Origin: an uncultured Peptostreptococcaceae bacterium
Lineage (GTDB): Bacteria; Bacillota; Clostridia; Peptostreptococcales; Peptostreptococcaceae
Reading direction: 5' to 3'
Assembly (NCBI GenBank): GCA_944383455.1
Contig: CALWPP010000004.1
Span: forward strand, 1 to 64,000
DNA: 64,000 bases
The notes under the pieces were generated by a model, which made no database searches, was not told where the DNA came from, and was given only the letters and a program-made list of their open reading frames with translations. Position numbers and translations under genes: made by a program. Below are positions 61,560 to 64,000 of the stretch, one piece after another; position 1 is the first letter of the stretch, and the number at the start of each line of letters is the position of its first letter.

Positions 61560-62315
61560 ATGGAAAAAAGGATTTTTGCAACAGTAAAAGGAAAAGAAAT
61601 AACTAACTTAGAAATAGAGCAAATTTTAAGAACTCTACCACCAAACCAAGCTATGCAGTATTCAAGCGAGCAAGGAAAAAAACAAATAGCAAAAGAATTA
61701 GTTGACCAAGAATTATTTTATTTAGATGCTATTGAAAATAAATTAGAAAATGATGAGTTATTTAAAGCTGAACTTGAAAGACTTAAAGAAGGTTTACTTA
61801 AGCAATATGCTGTTAATAAACTTATAAGTAATGTTTCAGTTAGCGAGGAAGAAAAAAGAAATTATTTTGAAAATAATAAAGAACAGTTTAAAAAATCAGA
61901 AACTGCTAATGCAAAACATATATTAGTAGACAATGAGGAAAAAGCAAAAGAACTTTTAGAAAAAATAAATTCTGATGAGATTACTTTTGAAGAATGTGCA
62001 AAAAAACATTCTACTTGTCCATCAAATACTCAAGGTGGAGATTTAGGAGAGTTTGGTAAAGGTCAAATGGTAAAAGAGTTTGAGGATGCAGTTTTTTCTA
62101 TGAAGGAAAACGAGGTTTGTGGTCCTATAAAAACTCAGTTTGGATATCATATAATAAAACTTGTAAAAATAAACCCTTCTATTTCTTATAGTTATGAAGA
62201 AGTTAGTCAAAATATTGAACAGATGTTAACTCAACAAAAACAACAAAAATTATTTGATAGTAAATTAAAAGAGCTATATCTAAAATATGCAAATAGTATA
62301 AAATTTGAAGACTAA
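61560..62315 (+). CDS. parvulin-type peptidyl-prolyl isomerase
   Basis: Protein of 251 residues. N-terminal SurA-like helical region (1-115) and a parvulin domain (about 118-212): NAKHILVDNEEKA, CPSNTQGGDLGEFGKGQMVKEFEDAVF, FGYHIIKL. No signal peptide or lipobox, so cytoplasmic, unlike PrsA. AAGGAG site before ATG 61560. Confidence 0.88.
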   Translation: MEKRIFATVKGKEITNLEIEQILRTLPPNQAMQYSSEQGKKQIAKELVDQELFYLDAIENKLENDELFKAELERLKEGLLKQYAVNKLISNVSVSEEEKRNYFENNKEQFKKSETANAKHILVDNEEKAKELLEKINSDEITFEECAKKHSTCPSNTQGGDLGEFGKGQMVKEFEDAVFSMKENEVCGPIKTQFGYHIIKLVKINPSISYSYEEVSQNIEQMLTQQKQQKLFDSKLKELYLKYANSIKFED

Positions 62316-62343
62316 AATAGGAAGGGCTTACCCTTCCTATTTT
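62314..62343. terminator. bidirectional terminator
   Basis: AAAATAGGAAGGG and complement with CTTA loop, between convergent genes. Confidence 0.88.
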
Positions 62344-62752
62344 ATCCTGAAACAGCAAAATTATTATAACAATACTCTATTATATCCCTTCTTTTTATAA
62401 TCCCTATAAAAATATCATTATCATCAACAACAGGAACAAAATTCTGAGTCATTGATGTTAGTACTAAATCTTCTATATCAGAGTTTATACTCTTTGCTTT
62501 GTTATCTTTTTTTCTATCAACTTTAGTAATAGGAACATCTTGCGCTTTTTTTAAATCTAGATAATAATCATTTTTTAAAGTCCAAAGTAAATCACCTTCT
62601 GTTATTGTTCCAATATACTTACCTTCTCTGCTTATTATCGGTATAGATGAGTATCTATGGTGTTCCATCTTTTCTAAAGCTTGCCTCATATTAAAGTCTT
62701 CATATAAATACGCTACTTCATTCTTAGGTGTCAAAAAAAACAATATATTCAT
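62342..62752 (-). CDS. CBS-domain pair protein
   Basis: Protein of 136 residues made of two CBS motifs (about 12-60 and 80-132). The second half of each has the usual IPIISREGKYIGTITEGDLL and VPVVDDNDIFIGIIKRRDII. CBS pairs bind adenosine nucleotides and regulate partners; none is evident here. No catalytic domain. Confidence 0.85.
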   Translation of the reverse strand: MNILFFLTPKNEVAYLYEDFNMRQALEKMEHHRYSSIPIISREGKYIGTITEGDLLWTLKNDYYLDLKKAQDVPITKVDRKKDNKAKSINSDIEDLVLTSMTQNFVPVVDDNDIFIGIIKRRDIIEYCYNNFAVSG

Positions 62753-62860
62753 TGTGCCCTCCGAATACCTCAGTATTTAATTATATTTTACCATATTATA
62801 AAATATAATTAAATGAATATTTCTTCACAAAGAAACAGATTTTTTTCATTTCTTTACATC

Positions 62861-62884
62861 AAAAAAACCGCATAAAAGCGGTTT
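62861..62884 (-). terminator. terminator hairpin near cspA
   Basis: AAACCGC/GCGGTTT with 6-base loop, GC-rich for this genome, with T-run on the minus-strand transcript. It lies 51 bases beyond the cspA stop. Confidence 0.75.
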
Positions 62885-62935
62885 ATTCTCACATACTACT
62901 AGAATTACTAATATATATATGAAGTCTTTATTAGA

Positions 62936-63136
62936 TTATAATCTAACTACATTAGCAGCTTGAGGACCTTTTGCTCCATCAACTACTTCAAATTCAACTT
63001 TTTGTCCTTCTTCTAAAGACTTGTATCCTTCTCCATTTATAGCTGAGAAATGTACGAATACATCATCTTCGCCTTCTACAGATATAAATCCAAATCCTTT
63101 TTCATTGTTGAACCACTTTACTACACCAGTTTTCAT
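62936..63136 (-). CDS. cspA: cold-shock protein (CspA family)
   Basis: Protein of 66 residues, single cold-shock domain with RNP1 KGFGFISV and RNP2 [12 protein letters not shown] 63136 chosen because AGGAGGA precedes it; an in-frame upstream start has no site. RNA chaperone binding single-stranded nucleic acid. Confidence 0.95.
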   Translation of the reverse strand: MKTGVVKWFNNEKGFGFISVEGEDDVFVHFSAINGEGYKSLEEGQKVEFEVVDGAKGPQAANVVRL

Positions 63137-63252
63137 TAAAAAAATCCTCCTAAAACACACTTCGTTACTCTAGTAACTTACAGATATTTTATCACAACAA
63201 ATATATGCTGTCAATAAATAGTATTAACATTTTAACAATTATTATACTATAT

Positions 63253-64000
63253 TTAATAATGTACTCTTATTAGATGAAACTTTATATTTTGATTGCTCCA
63301 TCCTAAATCCCAAGGAACTAAAAGTCTATCTGTATTGTGGCAAGTAACTAAAGGGTATCCTTTTGAGTCAGTTCCTGTTACAGTTGATACATGAGTTATT
63401 CTGCCTCCTTTTTCGTATGCAACAAAATCTCCTGGTCTCATATTATATGCTACTTTATATATATCTTTATAACTTCCTTTTGATATTAGGCTTCCTCTCC
63501 CAGAATTTAGTATATAGTTTGTAAACCCTTGAGCATTAACCCAGGCTTTTGTTCCACTTCTATCTTCATAATTCCAAACACTATTTTTCTTAAACCTACC
63601 ACTTGCAAACATTATTTGAGATGCGAAATTTGCACAGTCTCCACCTTCAGGATTAAAGTTTTTATACTCTTTATTAAACTTAAAGTCGTATTCTTCCTCT
63701 TCAGATACACCACAATATCTATGAGCATACTCTATACCAATTTGTTGTTCTTTAGTTAAATCAAAATTCTTTTTTTCTTGACTTAATATAAAGTTTCTAG
63801 TATCATCAGATTTTATATTTTCTAAGTTAAGAGAATCTGCAAATGGGTCTTCATACCATTCTTTAGCTATTATGTATTCTCCATCAATATATTTTATATT
63901 TAAGTAATGATTCGTTCCTATTTTACAAGAATTTGAAATATCACTTTGATTTTCATATGAATATTTATAAGTTGTTGAAGTTGAGCAGATAACCTCATAT
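63253..64000 (-). CDS. Amidase_6-domain protein, 5' end beyond the window
   Basis: The frame is open from the right edge at 64000 to the stop at 63253; a methionine at 63612 is internal, so this is the C-terminal 248 residues. The catalytic cysteine is in GGDCANFAS (near the middle), with YCGVSE and EYKNFNPEGG before it, and a histidine in ITHVSTVTG and the CHNTDR block after it, as in Amidase_6 (PF12671). Upstream residues form a mixed alpha/beta region with two further cysteines. Such proteins are often secreted wall-associated amidases; the signal peptide, if any, lies outside. Confidence 0.8.
   Translation of the reverse strand, partial: YEVICSTSTTYKYSYENQSDISNSCKIGTNHYLNIKYIDGEYIIAKEWYEDPFADSLNLENIKSDDTRNFILSQEKKNFDLTKEQQIGIEYAHRYCGVSEEEEYDFKFNKEYKNFNPEGGDCANFASQIMFASGRFKKNSVWNYEDRSGTKAWVNAQGFTNYILNSGRGSLISKGSYKDIYKVAYNMRPGDFVAYEKGGRITHVSTVTGTDSKGYPLVTCHNTDRLLVPWDLGWSNQNIKFHLIRVHY

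Noticed and set aside
63253..63612. Amidase gene starting at methionine 63612
   Set aside because: The frame and the domain continue upstream to the window edge, including the catalytic cysteine, so this methionine is internal.

Overview
The window is about 27 percent GC by eye and densely coded. It reads as chromosome of a low-GC anaerobic Firmicute, most likely Peptostreptococcaceae (the Clostridioides/Romboutsia/Intestinibacter neighbourhood). Grounds are the AT-rich codon use, strong AGGAGG-type ribosome sites, frequent TTG and GTG starts, the mutS-mutL-miaA-hfq run, a class B sortase, DUF421/DUF4363 and DUF3867 proteins, and a Clostridioides-type group I intron/transposon chimera. The species is an inference. 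No rRNA, tRNA, CRISPR array or prophage was found.

Layout. 1-2911: minus-strand tellurite/chemical-stress operon yceG-telA-terD; terD is interrupted after codon 60 by the 5' end of a group I intron (IStron) that runs off the left edge. 3.3-11.3 kb: plsC, a catalase-like heme protein, a two-component system with a divergent 30-codon membrane-peptide gene behind a probable response-regulator box, typA, a dipeptidase and a rhodanese-like protein. 11.3-20.4 kb: SH3/glucosaminidase autolysin, then the mutS-mutL-miaA-hfq operon and miaB. 20.5-28.7 kb: DUF421/DUF4363 pair, then a compact operon HD-hydrolase / lipoprotein / response regulator / histidine kinase / truA, then mnmM and a pseudouridine synthase. 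29-38.8 kb: AI-2E-type permease, an operon of a degenerate FtsZ-like protein and a large membrane histidine kinase, NADH oxidase, sortase B, a BI-1 protein and a two-domain membrane/surface protein. 38.8-40.6 kb: an IS607-type relic with intact tnpB and decayed tnpA. 40.8-47.4 kb: papain-like hydrolase, glnS, RpiR regulator, GltD-like oxidoreductase, PepSY protein and small proteins. 47.5-54.6 kb: a cell-surface pair, a dockerin-bearing M60 (mucinase-type) metallopeptidase followed by a cohesin-like protein with three SLH domains. 54.8-64 kb: a chemoreceptor with an extracytoplasmic zinc-type motif, CinA-like amidase, ABC-F, isochorismatase-like hydrolase, PPIase, CBS protein, cold-shock protein and a partial amidase.

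The most interesting items are: (1) a truncated FtsZ homologue (32806-33501) that has lost the GTP-binding glycine box but kept the catalytic-loop aspartates, co-transcribed with a sensor kinase; (2) the adjacent cohesin-SLH anchor and dockerin-peptidase, which look like a two-gene surface-display system for a glycoprotein peptidase; (3) the IStron in terD, where self-splicing would decide whether TerD is made; (4) a shared upstream motif in front of three unlinked genes, including the dockerin peptidase; (5) the 30-residue membrane peptide under an 11-bp-spaced direct repeat next to a two-component system.
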